NCBI GenBank assembly: GCA_036500225.1
Contig: DASYCJ010000019.1
Coordinates: 1 to 31,466 of the forward strand
Source of the DNA: DASUBN01 sp036500225
GTDB lineage: Bacteria; Pseudomonadota; Gammaproteobacteria; Natronospirales; REEB76
DNA length: 31,466 nucleotides
Direction: 5' to 3'
Under the pieces are notes generated by a model that had not been told where the DNA came from, ran no database searches, and worked only from the letters and a program-made list of their open reading frames with translations. This document shows, in pieces, positions 7,801-15,241 of this stretch (its first letter is position 1; each line of letters starts with the position of its first letter). A program made the position numbers and the translations under genes.

Positions 7801-9105
7801 TCAGCGTCGGCCTCGCCCGCCGCCGCCACTACGGCCGCGTCCACCACCACCGCCTCCACGGCGACCACCGCCGCCTCCGCCACCACTACGCCGCCCGCCG
7901 CCTGGATGCAGGGGACGGTTGCGCTCTCGGTGCTCCGGCGGCGCCAGCTCCGGCAGCATCTCGGAAGTCAGGGCTTCCCGCGGGATGGAATGACCGATGT
8001 ATTTCTCGATGTCCGGCAGGGAGAAGGAATACTCCTCGCAGGCGAAGCTGATGGCATCGCCGAAGGCGCCGGCCCGGGCGGTGCGGCCGATGCGGTGCAC
8101 GTAATCCTCCGCGTCCTGTGGCAGGTCATAGTTCACCACGTGGCTCACGTCCGGGATGTGCAGGCCGCGGGAGGCCACGTCGGTGGTCACCAGCACTGGC
8201 AGCTCGCCGCCGGTGAACTCGCGGAGCAACCGCAGGCGCTTGTTCTGCGGCACGTCGCCCGAGAGCACTTCGCTCTTGTAGCCGTTGCCGTTGAGCATGC
8301 CCACCACGTCTTCCGCCACACGTTTGGTGTTCACGAACACCATGGTGCGATGTGGGTCGATCTTGCGCAGCAGGCCCACCAGGAGCGGCAGCTTCTCGTT
8401 GGCGGCGGGGAAGTACAGGCTCTGGCGTACGTTGTCGGCGGTGACCTTGTCCGGCTCGATGCGCACGAACTCGGCGTTGTTCATGTGCTCGTAGGAGAGC
8501 TCCAGTACCCGGTGCGAGAGCGTGGCCGAGAACAGCATGGAGAGGCGCTGGGTCGGATGCGGTAGGCGCCGCAGCAGGAAGCGCACGTCGGCGATGAAAC
8601 CCATGTCGAACATGCGGTCGGCTTCGTCCAGCACCAAGACCTCAGCGATGTGCAGGTCGAACACGTGCTGCTTCATGTAGTCGATGAGCCGGCCCGGCGT
8701 GCCGATGAGCACATCTACGCCTTCCGCCACCCGGTTGCGTTGTTTCTCGTAATCCTCGCCACCGTACACCACCGCGATGGACAGGCCCGTGTGGGCGCCC
8801 AGCAGCATTGCGTCCTTGTGGATCTGTACCGCCAGCTCACGGGTCGGCGCGATCACCAGGGCACGGGGCTGGTTCTGCTTGCGGGAGGCGGGTGCGGGGT
8901 GGGTCAGGAGGCGGTTGAAGAGGGCGAGCAGAAAAGCAGCAGTCTTGCCGGTGCCGGTTTGGGCTTGCCCGGCGACGTCGCGCCCGGCGAGCGCGATGGG
9001 CAAGGTCTCCGCTTGGATGGGGGTACATCCCTTGAAGCCGGCTTCCCGGATGCTTTGCAGCAGGGGTTCGGCCAGGCCGAGGGACTCGAATTTTAGGTCG
9101 CTCAA
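7801..9105 (-). CDS. rhlB: ATP-dependent RNA helicase RhlB
   Basis: DEAD-box helicase of 434 residues; RhlB unwinds RNA for the RNA degradosome with RNase E and PNPase. Motifs in order: Q-motif CTPIQ near 27-31, motif I AQTGTGKT at 48-55, PTRELA, TPGRL, DEAD near 157, SAT, and motif VI HRIGRTARAG. The family-specific LPDIEKYIGHSIP near residue 370 supports RhlB over other DEAD paralogues. The C-terminal 35-40 residues are almost pure Gly/Arg, an RGG-like tail for RNA or RNase E contact, longer than the E. coli tail. It is divergent from trxA-rho, the usual gammaproteobacterial arrangement. Confidence 0.94.
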   Translation of the reverse strand: MSDLKFESLGLAEPLLQSIREAGFKGCTPIQAETLPIALAGRDVAGQAQTGTGKTAAFLLALFNRLLTHPAPASRKQNQPRALVIAPTRELAVQIHKDAMLLGAHTGLSIAVVYGGEDYEKQRNRVAEGVDVLIGTPGRLIDYMKQHVFDLHIAEVLVLDEADRMFDMGFIADVRFLLRRLPHPTQRLSMLFSATLSHRVLELSYEHMNNAEFVRIEPDKVTADNVRQSLYFPAANEKLPLLVGLLRKIDPHRTMVFVNTKRVAEDVVGMLNGNGYKSEVLSGDVPQNKRLRLLREFTGGELPVLVTTDVASRGLHIPDVSHVVNYDLPQDAEDYVHRIGRTARAGAFGDAISFACEEYSFSLPDIEKYIGHSIPREALTSEMLPELAPPEHRERNRPLHPGGGRRSGGGGGGGRRGGGGGGRGRSGGGGRGRR

Positions 9106-9370
9106 TGTGTGGTCCAGCTAGGCTCCGGTGGGGCTTGCATTAACCGGAGAAATGGGCTCAAAATACCCGAAATGCCTTGTGACGCCTGCGCCCCGCGCGG
9201 GCAGTTTTCAGAAAGAACTCACTAGTTTCATCACCAAGCGCCGCGAGCAAGCTGCGATATTGTGCCTTAAACCGGCACCTTACGTCAGTCCCGCCGAACC
9301 CGTCGGAATATCACCGCCCGCCCGCGACGCCCCAACCAGCAGACCCGAGCCTTAAGGAGGCTTTTCCACT

Positions 9371-9697
9371 GTGAGCGACCAAATCGTCCATACCAGCGAT
9401 GCCAACTTCCAGAAAGATGTGCTCAGCTCCGACGTCCCCGTGTTGGTGGACTACTGGGCCGAGTGGTGCGGACCCTGCAAGATGATCGCCCCGATCCTCG
9501 ACGAGATCGTCGGCGACTACCAGGGCAAGCTCAAGATCGCCAAGGTCAACGTCGACGAAAACCAGCAGGTCACCCAGAAGTACGGCATCCGCAGCATCCC
9601 GACCCTCATGATCTTCAAGGGCGGTTCGGTGCAGGCGCAGAAGGTCGGCGCCATGTCCAAGTCGCAGCTGGCCGCGTTCATCGAGACCAACCTCTAA
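9371..9697 (+). CDS. trxA: Thioredoxin 1
   Basis: Cytoplasmic thioredoxin of 108 residues, the general disulfide reductant. The active site is W-C-G-P-C (Cys33 and Cys36), the buried Asp is in LVDYWAEW and the cis-proline in SIPTLMIF. It lacks a signal peptide. It starts with GTG at 9371, ten bases after a strong Shine-Dalgarno AAGGAGG (9354-9360). The 265-bp region upstream is shared with divergent rhlB and should hold promoters for both, but I could not pick a convincing -35/-10 pair. rho follows 73 bp downstream. Confidence 0.96.
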   Translation: MSDQIVHTSDANFQKDVLSSDVPVLVDYWAEWCGPCKMIAPILDEIVGDYQGKLKIAKVNVDENQQVTQKYGIRSIPTLMIFKGGSVQAQKVGAMSKSQLAAFIETNL

Positions 9698-9770
9698 ACT
9701 AACCATGTCCACACCCACCCCCGTCCGCATCCCCGCGGACACAGAAAACAAGAGCAGAGTTGCACACCCT

Positions 9771-11027
9771 ATGAACCTCACTGAACTGAAACGCCGCCCG
9801 GCCGAAGCCATCATCGAGCTGGCCGAGTCCATGGGACTGGAAGGCATGGCGCGTTCGCGCAAGCAGGACGTGATCTTCTCCATCCTCAAGGCTCATGCGC
9901 GCAACGGCGAAGAGATCTCCGGGGACGGGGTCCTCGAGATCCTACAGGACGGCTTCGGCTTCCTGCGTTCCGCCGAAGGCTCCTATCTCGCCGGCCCGGA
10001 CGACATCTACGTCTCGCCCAGCCAGATCCGCCGCTTCAACTTACGCACCGGCGACTCTGTGGCCGGCAAGATCCGTCCGCCCAAGGAAGGCGAGCGCTAC
10101 TTCGCGCTGCTCAAGGTGGACCACATCAACTTCGATCCGCCCGAGAACGCCAAGAACAAGGTGCTGTTCGAGAACCTCACACCGCTGTTCCCCAAGCGCC
10201 GTATCAAGATGGAGCGCGGCAACGGCTCCACCGAAGACATCACCGCTCGCATCATCGACATGGTCGCGCCCCAGGGCATGGGCCAGCGCGCCCTCATCGT
10301 CTCCCCGCCCAAGGCCGGTAAGACCATGATGCTGCAGAACATCGCCCAGTCCATCGCCGCCAACTATCCCGACATCTACCTCATCGTGCTGCTCATCGAC
10401 GAGCGGCCCGAGGAAGTGACCGAGATGCAGCGTTCCGTGAAGGGCGAGGTCGTATCCTCCACCTTCGACGAGCCCGCCACCCGCCACGTGCAGGTCGCGG
10501 AGATGGTCATCGAGAAGGCCAAGCGCCTGGTCGAACACAAGCGCGAAGTGGTGATCCTCTTGGATTCCATCACGCGTCTGGGTCGCGCCTACAACACCGT
10601 GGTGCCGGCCTCCGGCAAGGTGCTGACGGGCGGCGTGGACGCCAACGCCCTGCAGCGCCCCAAGCGCTTCTTCGGCGCCGCGCGCAACATCGAAGAGGGC
10701 GGCTCCCTCACCATCATCGCCACGGCGCTGGTGGAGACGGGCTCCCGCATGGACGACGTTATCTACGAGGAGTTCAAGGGTACCGGTAACTCGGAGATCC
10801 ACATGGACCGCCGCATCGCCGAGCGCCGCGTGTTCCCGGCCATCAACATCAACAAGTCCGGCACCCGCCGCGAAGAACTGTTAGTGCCGCAGGATGAGCT
10901 GCAGAAGATGTGGATCCTGCGCAAGCTCCTGCATCCCATGGACGAGCTGGCCGCCAGCGAGTTCATCCTGGACAAGCTCAAGGATACGAAGACCAACGCC
11001 GAGTTCTTCGATTCGATGAAACGGTAA
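9771..11027 (+). CDS. rho: Transcription termination factor Rho
   Basis: Rho is the hexameric RNA-dependent ATPase that ends transcription. The protein is 418 residues from MNLTELK, the conserved gammaproteobacterial start (E. coli 419). Visible are the N-terminal helix bundle, the cold-shock-like RNA-binding fold with DGFGFLRS, the Walker A SPPKAGKT, Walker B VVILLDSITRLGRAYN, the Q-loop GGVDANAL and the R-loop near GTGNSEIHMDR. The frame stays open upstream to an ATG at 9705, adding 22 residues without family support. The gene ends before a strong intrinsic terminator, so trxA-rho is likely one unit. Confidence 0.97.
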   Translation: MNLTELKRRPAEAIIELAESMGLEGMARSRKQDVIFSILKAHARNGEEISGDGVLEILQDGFGFLRSAEGSYLAGPDDIYVSPSQIRRFNLRTGDSVAGKIRPPKEGERYFALLKVDHINFDPPENAKNKVLFENLTPLFPKRRIKMERGNGSTEDITARIIDMVAPQGMGQRALIVSPPKAGKTMMLQNIAQSIAANYPDIYLIVLLIDERPEEVTEMQRSVKGEVVSSTFDEPATRHVQVAEMVIEKAKRLVEHKREVVILLDSITRLGRAYNTVVPASGKVLTGGVDANALQRPKRFFGAARNIEEGGSLTIIATALVETGSRMDDVIYEEFKGTGNSEIHMDRRIAERRVFPAININKSGTRREELLVPQDELQKMWILRKLLHPMDELAASEFILDKLKDTKTNAEFFDSMKR

Positions 11028-11037
11028 GTAGACGAAG

Positions 11038-11068
11038 GGGCGGGCTTAGAGGCCCGCCCTTTCCTTTA
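11038..11068 (+). terminator. Intrinsic terminator after rho
   Basis: An 8-bp GC stem (GGGCGGGC at 11038-11045 with GCCCGCCC at 11052-11059) has a 6-nt loop TTAGAG and is followed by TTTCCTTT. It begins 11 bases after the rho stop. The structure is that of a classical rho-independent terminator, closing the trxA-rho transcript. Confidence 0.85.
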
Positions 11069-11134
11069 GTGCCCCTGAAATAATCGGAACTTGGGGTCGG
11101 TCTATCGGTCAGAGCATATGAAGCTCGCCCGGAA

Positions 11135-11626
11135 ATGCAGCAGATGACTTTTAAAGCCCTGCCAATACTGTTCGCCCTGTGCTTGCCCGCTGCGGCCCAT
11201 GCCGCCTGTGCGGACCTGGCCTATCGCCAGTTCGACTTCATCCTGGGCGACTGGAACGTGGCCACCACAGACGGCAAGCTGGTGGGCCGCGACCAGGTGG
11301 AGAAGACCTACGGCAACTGCGTGGTCCAGGAGCACTGGACCAGTGTGGACGGTGGCACCGGCGGCAGCGTCAGCATGTATGACCTGAGCCGCAAGCTTTG
11401 GCACCAGACCTGGGTGGACTCCACCGGCACCCTGGTGGTGCTGGAAGGAGGGCTCAAGGGCAATGCCATGGTCATGACTGGCGAGATGGTACAGGGTGGC
11501 AAACACCAGATGGACCGCATGAGCTGGATACCCCAAGGCACCAAGATCCGTCAGCTCTGGGAAGTATCGGAAGATGGCGGCAAGACCTGGAAGACTATAT
11601 TTGATGTGTTCTATTCGAAAGGCTAA
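11135..11626 (+). CDS. Secreted protein of unknown function, DUF1579-like fold possible
   Basis: 163 residues with a signal peptide (hydrophobic FKALPILFALCLP, cleavage near AHA-A), so probably periplasmic. The mature part begins with FDFILGDWNV and carries repeated beta-strand-like segments including VVQEHWTS, WVDSTGTLVVLEGGL and MDRMSWIPQGTKIRQLWEVS. That pattern resembles small secreted beta-barrel domains of the DUF1579 kind, but I am not certain of the family. Start ATG 11135, with ATG 11144 an alternative. It lies between the rho terminator and the sigma-factor locus. Confidence 0.65.
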   Translation: MQQMTFKALPILFALCLPAAAHAACADLAYRQFDFILGDWNVATTDGKLVGRDQVEKTYGNCVVQEHWTSVDGGTGGSVSMYDLSRKLWHQTWVDSTGTLVVLEGGLKGNAMVMTGEMVQGGKHQMDRMSWIPQGTKIRQLWEVSEDGGKTWKTIFDVFYSKG

Positions 11627-11718
11627 GGCTCTTCCTCTCTAGCCGGGATAAATACGACCTAAATCACAACGCGGCTTGGTTCACAGAATCCCGCCGCGCC
11701 CCGCACTAGTCTCTTTGC

Positions 11719-12051
11719 ATGCGCCGCATCCGCATCTATCGCCATCCTCAGAGCGCCAAGTGCGCAAACTACGCGCGTATCCATCGTTTCTTCGATTGGT
11801 TCGGCCAGGTACACGTCTCCACTGCCACGCCCGCCACAGGCCCTCTGGGGCGGGGCGCGATGGTGGTGGAGGAAGTGGACAGCGGCAGGATCATGGGCGG
11901 CGCTGACGCACTGGAATGCATCTGCCAGGTGATCCCGGCCTATCTGCCGCTCCTGCCGCTGCTCAAGATCCCTGCGCTCAGGGCCTGGGCGGGCCGGGGT
12001 ATGTCCGGTGGCACGGGCAGCACTCGCGGACTCCCGCGCCCCCGCCCCTGA
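11719..12051 (+). CDS. DCC/DUF393-like thiol protein, paralogue with degenerate CxxC
   Basis: 110 residues, about two-thirds identical by eye to the protein at 13557-13886. It begins IRIYRHPQSAKC, where the paralogue has NPDCPKC, so the first cysteine of the CxxC is replaced by Ser12 while Cys15 remains. The rest follows the DCC (DUF393) layout: DWFG, GADALE, then IPAYLPLLPLLKIPAL. DCC proteins have a thioredoxin-like fold and are thought to be thiol-disulfide oxidoreductases. With one cysteine, this copy could act only by a monothiol mechanism or not as a redox enzyme. The C-terminus is a Gly/Pro/Arg-rich tail. It sits just upstream of the ECF41 sigma gene. Confidence 0.72.
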   Translation: MRRIRIYRHPQSAKCANYARIHRFFDWFGQVHVSTATPATGPLGRGAMVVEEVDSGRIMGGADALECICQVIPAYLPLLPLLKIPALRAWAGRGMSGGTGSTRGLPRPRP

Positions 12052-12078
12052 CGCCAGCCCATCAGGCCCCGCCGGACC

Positions 12079-12105
12079 CGTCACAGCAAGCCATCCTCCC
12101 ACGTC
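12079..12105 (+). promoter_or_regulatory. ECF41-type promoter upstream of the sigma gene
   Basis: CGTCACA (12079-12085) is separated by exactly 16 bases from CGTC (12102-12105), 40 bases before the sigma-factor ATG. It matches the published ECF41 target consensus (-35 TGTCACA, -10 CGTC) except for the first base. The same layout recurs in front of the AhpD-like gene, so autoregulation by the sigma factor is likely. Confidence 0.75.
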
Positions 12106-12145
12106 TAATATCCGTGAACGGCCAACCTCGAGGCCATGAGCCCCT

Positions 12146-13012
12146 ATGAGTCCAGCCGACCAAGAGTTCCTGGAATTGCGGCCCCGGATGTTCGGGCTCG
12201 CCTACCGCATGTTGGGCTCCCGCTCCGACGCGGAAGACGTGCTGCAGGACGCCTGGCTGCGTTGGCAGGGGGCGGAGCAGCGTGAGTTGCGTAGCCCCGA
12301 AGCCTGGCTCACCACCGTGGTGACGCGTCTCAGTATCGACCGCTTGCGGGAGGCCAAGAAGGAACGCGAGCGCTACACCGGCCCCTGGCTCCCGGAACCC
12401 CTGGTGGAAGAAGGGGAGGTGCCTGAGCATGCAGTGGAACTGGCCAGCGACGTATCCATGGCCTTCCTCATGGTGCTAGAGCAGCTCGCGCCGGAAGAAC
12501 GGGCGGTGTTCCTGCTGCGCGAGGTGTTCGACGTGGATTATCCGGAGCTGGCACAGATGCTTGGCAAGAACCAGGCGGCCTGCCGGCAGATATTGCACCG
12601 TGCCAGGGAGCGGGTGCGGGAAGGGCGGCCGCGCTTCCAGGTGAACCCAGAAGCGCACCGTCGCCTGCTCGATCGCTTCGCCGAGGCGACCAGCAGCGGT
12701 GACCCGGGCAAGCTGCTGGCGCTCTTCGCCGACAGCGTGCGCGTGACCGGTGATGGTGGCGGGAAAGTGCGGGCGGTGTTGCACACGTTGGAAGGCGCGG
12801 AACGGGTGGTGCGGTTCTACAGCGCCATCTCCCGCCTCACGGCCGGGCGCGTCAGTTACCGTCATGTGGAGATCAACGGTGAGCCCGGCTTGCTGCGTTT
12901 CCTGGATGGGCGACTCGACGCAGCCATCAGCGTGGTGACCGATGGCATCCGCATCCTCGACGTCTACACGGTCCGCAACCCAGACAAGCTGCGACACATC
13001 ACTGCGGCCTGA
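12146..13012 (+). CDS. ECF41-group RNA polymerase sigma factor with fused SnoaL-like domain
   Basis: A 288-residue sigma factor (SigJ-like). Region 2 includes AYRMLGSRSDAEDVLQDAW at 19-37, and region 4 holds the helix-turn-helix near 131-155 (DYPELAQMLG, then NQAACRQILHRAR). Extra C-terminal residues from about 165 form a SnoaL/NTF2-like domain that in ECF41 factors replaces an anti-sigma factor and modulates activity. Group hallmarks are all present: WLPEPL at 81-86, DGGGK at 203-207 and NPDKL at 278-282. It lies beside a carboxymuconolactone decarboxylase gene, the usual ECF41 partner type, and both have the cognate promoter motif. The inducing signal is unknown. Confidence 0.93.
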   Translation: MSPADQEFLELRPRMFGLAYRMLGSRSDAEDVLQDAWLRWQGAEQRELRSPEAWLTTVVTRLSIDRLREAKKERERYTGPWLPEPLVEEGEVPEHAVELASDVSMAFLMVLEQLAPEERAVFLLREVFDVDYPELAQMLGKNQAACRQILHRARERVREGRPRFQVNPEAHRRLLDRFAEATSSGDPGKLLALFADSVRVTGDGGGKVRAVLHTLEGAERVVRFYSAISRLTAGRVSYRHVEINGEPGLLRFLDGRLDAAISVVTDGIRILDVYTVRNPDKLRHITAA

Positions 13013-13014
13013 GC

Positions 13015-13041
13015 TGTCACAGCGCGCGGCCGCCGCGCGTC
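13015..13041 (+). promoter_or_regulatory. ECF41-type promoter upstream of the AhpD-like gene
   Basis: TGTCACA (13015-13021), a 16-base GC-rich spacer and CGTC (13038-13041) match the ECF41 -35/-10 consensus exactly. The -35 box begins two bases after the sigma-factor stop codon. The AhpD-like gene begins at 13088. It is the better of the two copies in this locus and should drive the AhpD-DCC operon. Confidence 0.83.
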
Positions 13042-13087
13042 TATAGGTGAGAAGAGGGCACCATATCCCGCCCTCAGGAGGAACCCC

Positions 13088-13546
13088 ATGTCACGTAACC
13101 GGATCATCTATCCCACCGTCGCCCCCGAAGCCTTCAAGAAACTCTACGACCTGAGCATGGTCGTGCACAAGTCCGAAGTCGGCACCAAGCTGCTGGACCT
13201 AGTGTTCCTGCGCGTGTCCCAGATCAATGGCTGCGCCTACTGCCTGGACATGCACGCCCGCGACCTGCTGAAACAGGGCGAGGATCTGCAACGCATCGTG
13301 AGCCTGGATGCCTGGCGCGAGTCCGATTTCTACACCCCCAAGGAACGGGCGGCCCTGGATTGGGCCGAACGCGTCAACGCCCTGGACGAGGAGGCGGCCA
13401 TGGACGCTGCCGGCGCGGAGCTGCAGCGGCACTTCGACGAGCGCGAGATCGCCGATCTCACCTTCGCGGTGGCGGTCATCAACGCCTGGAACCTGCTCAA
13501 CGTGGGCCTGCGCACTGCGGTAGAACGCAAGCCGCTGGCGGCATAG
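13088..13546 (+). CDS. Carboxymuconolactone decarboxylase / AhpD-like peroxidase-family protein
   Basis: 152 residues with the AhpD/CMD core. The CxxC-containing motif is NGCAYCLDMH, with Cys49, Cys52 and His56, followed by HARDLLKQGE and by LTFAVAVINAWNLLNVGLR near the C-terminus. Such proteins act as alkylhydroperoxidases or disulfide reductases, and are the commonest targets of ECF41 sigma factors. It follows the sigma gene with its own ECF41-type promoter, and has a good ribosome site AGGAGG (13076-13081). The DCC-like gene starts 10 bases after its stop, so the pair form one operon in which both proteins carry CxxC. Confidence 0.92.
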   Translation: MSRNRIIYPTVAPEAFKKLYDLSMVVHKSEVGTKLLDLVFLRVSQINGCAYCLDMHARDLLKQGEDLQRIVSLDAWRESDFYTPKERAALDWAERVNALDEEAAMDAAGAELQRHFDEREIADLTFAVAVINAWNLLNVGLRTAVERKPLAA

Positions 13547-13556
13547 GCGGACACAC

Positions 13557-13886
13557 ATGGAACGTATCCGTATCTACCGCAACCCGGATTGCCCCAAGTG
13601 CGCCCGATACGCCCGCATGCACCAGCGCCTGGACTGGTTCGGCCGGGTGTCCGTCTCCACCGCGACGCCCGCCACGGGAGCCTTGGGCCTGGGTGAAGTG
13701 GTGGTGGAGGAGTTGGACAGCGGCAGGATGTTGCGCGGCGCCGACGCTTTGGAGCGGATCTTCCGGGAGATCCCGCTCTATCTGCCGCTCTTGCCTCTGC
13801 TCAAGATCCCCGCGCTACGGGGCCGAGCGGACCGGGAGATGTCCGGCTGCAACGATGGCGCCTGTGAACTACCGCGAAGACGATGA
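13557..13886 (+). CDS. DCC/DUF393-like thiol-disulfide oxidoreductase
   Basis: 109 residues beginning IRIYRNPDCPKCARYARMH: a beta strand followed by a C-P-K-C redox motif (Cys12, Cys15) at the start of a helix, as in thioredoxin-fold DCC proteins. Further DCC-like features are LDWFGRV, GADALERIFREIPLY and LPLLPLLKIPAL. A third and fourth cysteine lie near the C-terminus (SGCNDGACELP). It is the second gene of the AhpD operon and a paralogue of the gene at 11719. The family call rests on motif order; a glutaredoxin-like role is inferred. It converges on purD with 14 bases between stops. Confidence 0.78.
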   Translation: MERIRIYRNPDCPKCARYARMHQRLDWFGRVSVSTATPATGALGLGEVVVEELDSGRMLRGADALERIFREIPLYLPLLPLLKIPALRGRADREMSGCNDGACELPRRR

Positions 13887-13900
13887 AAAGCTGAGACGAA

Positions 13901-15241
13901 TCAATGTCTCTTGGGCCAGGTGCTCTGGAAATGGACGCCGAAGCGCGTGGTCTCGCCGCGCTCTTCCCGCTGCACCGCGCGCCAGCCGATGTCCTTCCTG
14001 AAGAAACGCCCCGGCCAACGGATGCTCTCAGCTGTGTGATAGGCGCGCAGCCGCGCATCCGCCACTGAATCGCCCAGCGCCGTCACCGTCAGCACTCGGC
14101 CACCGGTGGTCAGCACCTTGCCGTCCTGTTCCTCCGTGCCTGCATGGAACACCTTCACGTGATCACTGGGGAAGTGCGGCAGGCCCAAGACGCTGTCGCC
14201 CTTGCGGTACTCGCCCGGGTAGCCTTCCGCCGCCAGCACCACGCCTACGGCAGCGCGGCCGTCCCATTCCACACTGGTCTTGTTCAGCTTGTGATCAAGC
14301 GCGGCTTCGCACAGGGTCACGAGATCGGATTTGAGCCGCATCATGATGGGCTGGGTCTCGGGATCGCCGAAGCGGCAATTGAACTCCAGCACCTTCGGGA
14401 TGCCGTCCTTGTCGATCATGAGGCCGGCGTAGAGGAAACCCGTGTACGGCATGCCTTCAGCGGCCATGCCCTTGATGGTGGGGCGGATCACTTCGCTCAT
14501 CACTCGCTCATGCACCGAGCCTGAGACGATGGGCGCGGGCGAATAGGCGCCCATGCCGCCGGTGTTGGGGCCGGTGTCGCCGTCGCCCACGCGTTTGTGA
14601 TCCTGGGAAGTGGCGAGTGCGAGAGCATGCTCGCCATCGGCCATGACGATGAAGCTCGCTTCCTCTCCTGCCAAGAACTCTTCGATCACCACCCGGCTGC
14701 CCGCATCGCCGAAAGCGTTGCCCGCGAGCATGTCCCGCACCGCAGCTTCGGCTTGTTCCAGAGTCTCGGCGACCACCACACCCTTACCGGCGGCCAAGCC
14801 ATCGGCCTTCACCACGATGGGTGCGCTCTTGGAACGCAGATATTCCAGCGCCGGCTCGATGAGGTTGAAACTCTGATACTCGGCGGTGGGGATGTGATGC
14901 CGCTTCAGGAAATCCTTGCTGAAGACCTTGGAGCCTTCCAGCTGCGCGGCCATGCGCGTGGGCCCGAAGCATTGCAAGCCCGCCTGGGTGAATACGTCCA
15001 CCACGCCCAAGACCAAGGGACCTTCTGGCCCCACTACTGTAAGTCCGATACCCTGACCCAGCGCGAAATCCAAGAGGCCGCGCAGATCGTCCGCCCTGAT
15101 GCGCACGTTCTCGCATTTCTTCTCGTGGGCGGTGCCGGCATTGCCCGGCGCCACGTACACCTTCTCCACCTGCGGAGATTGGGCGAGCTTCCACGCCAGG
15201 GCATGCTCGCGGCCGCCGCCTCCGATGACCAGCACCTTCAC
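13901..15241 (-). CDS. purD: Phosphoribosylamine-glycine ligase (GAR synthetase)
   Basis: PurD joins phosphoribosylamine and glycine using ATP, the second step of purine synthesis. The 446-residue ATP-grasp protein has VLVIGGGGREHALAW at the N-terminus, VVGPEGPLVLG near 70, KADGLAAGKGV near 143, QDHKRVGDGDTGPNTGGMGAYSP and FNCRFGDPETQ, all diagnostic. It is some 15-20 residues longer than E. coli PurD because of a polar C-terminal tail of unclear role. The start is GTG 15241; its first bases overlap the stop of the metalloprotease gene (GTGA), so it is coupled to that gene. It is the last gene of the purH operon. Confidence 0.96.
   Translation of the reverse strand: MKVLVIGGGGREHALAWKLAQSPQVEKVYVAPGNAGTAHEKKCENVRIRADDLRGLLDFALGQGIGLTVVGPEGPLVLGVVDVFTQAGLQCFGPTRMAAQLEGSKVFSKDFLKRHHIPTAEYQSFNLIEPALEYLRSKSAPIVVKADGLAAGKGVVVAETLEQAEAAVRDMLAGNAFGDAGSRVVIEEFLAGEEASFIVMADGEHALALATSQDHKRVGDGDTGPNTGGMGAYSPAPIVSGSVHERVMSEVIRPTIKGMAAEGMPYTGFLYAGLMIDKDGIPKVLEFNCRFGDPETQPIMMRLKSDLVTLCEAALDHKLNKTSVEWDGRAAVGVVLAAEGYPGEYRKGDSVLGLPHFPSDHVKVFHAGTEEQDGKVLTTGGRVLTVTALGDSVADARLRAYHTAESIRWPGRFFRKDIGWRAVQREERGETTRFGVHFQSTWPKRH

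Noticed and set aside
7797..7886. Extension of the methyltransferase-like gene into the rhlB tail
   Set aside because: The added Val/Ala residues are out-of-frame rhlB tail coding; ATG 7796 follows the rhlB stop directly.
7795..8565. A 256-codon plus-strand frame opposite the rhlB C-terminus
   Set aside because: Its Ala/Thr-rich start is the antisense of the rhlB Gly/Arg tail.
9106..9370. Possible regulatory element in the rhlB-trxA spacer, such as CCCGCGCGGG
   Set aside because: The short GC palindrome is expected in GC-rich DNA, and no convincing -35/-10 pair was found for either gene.
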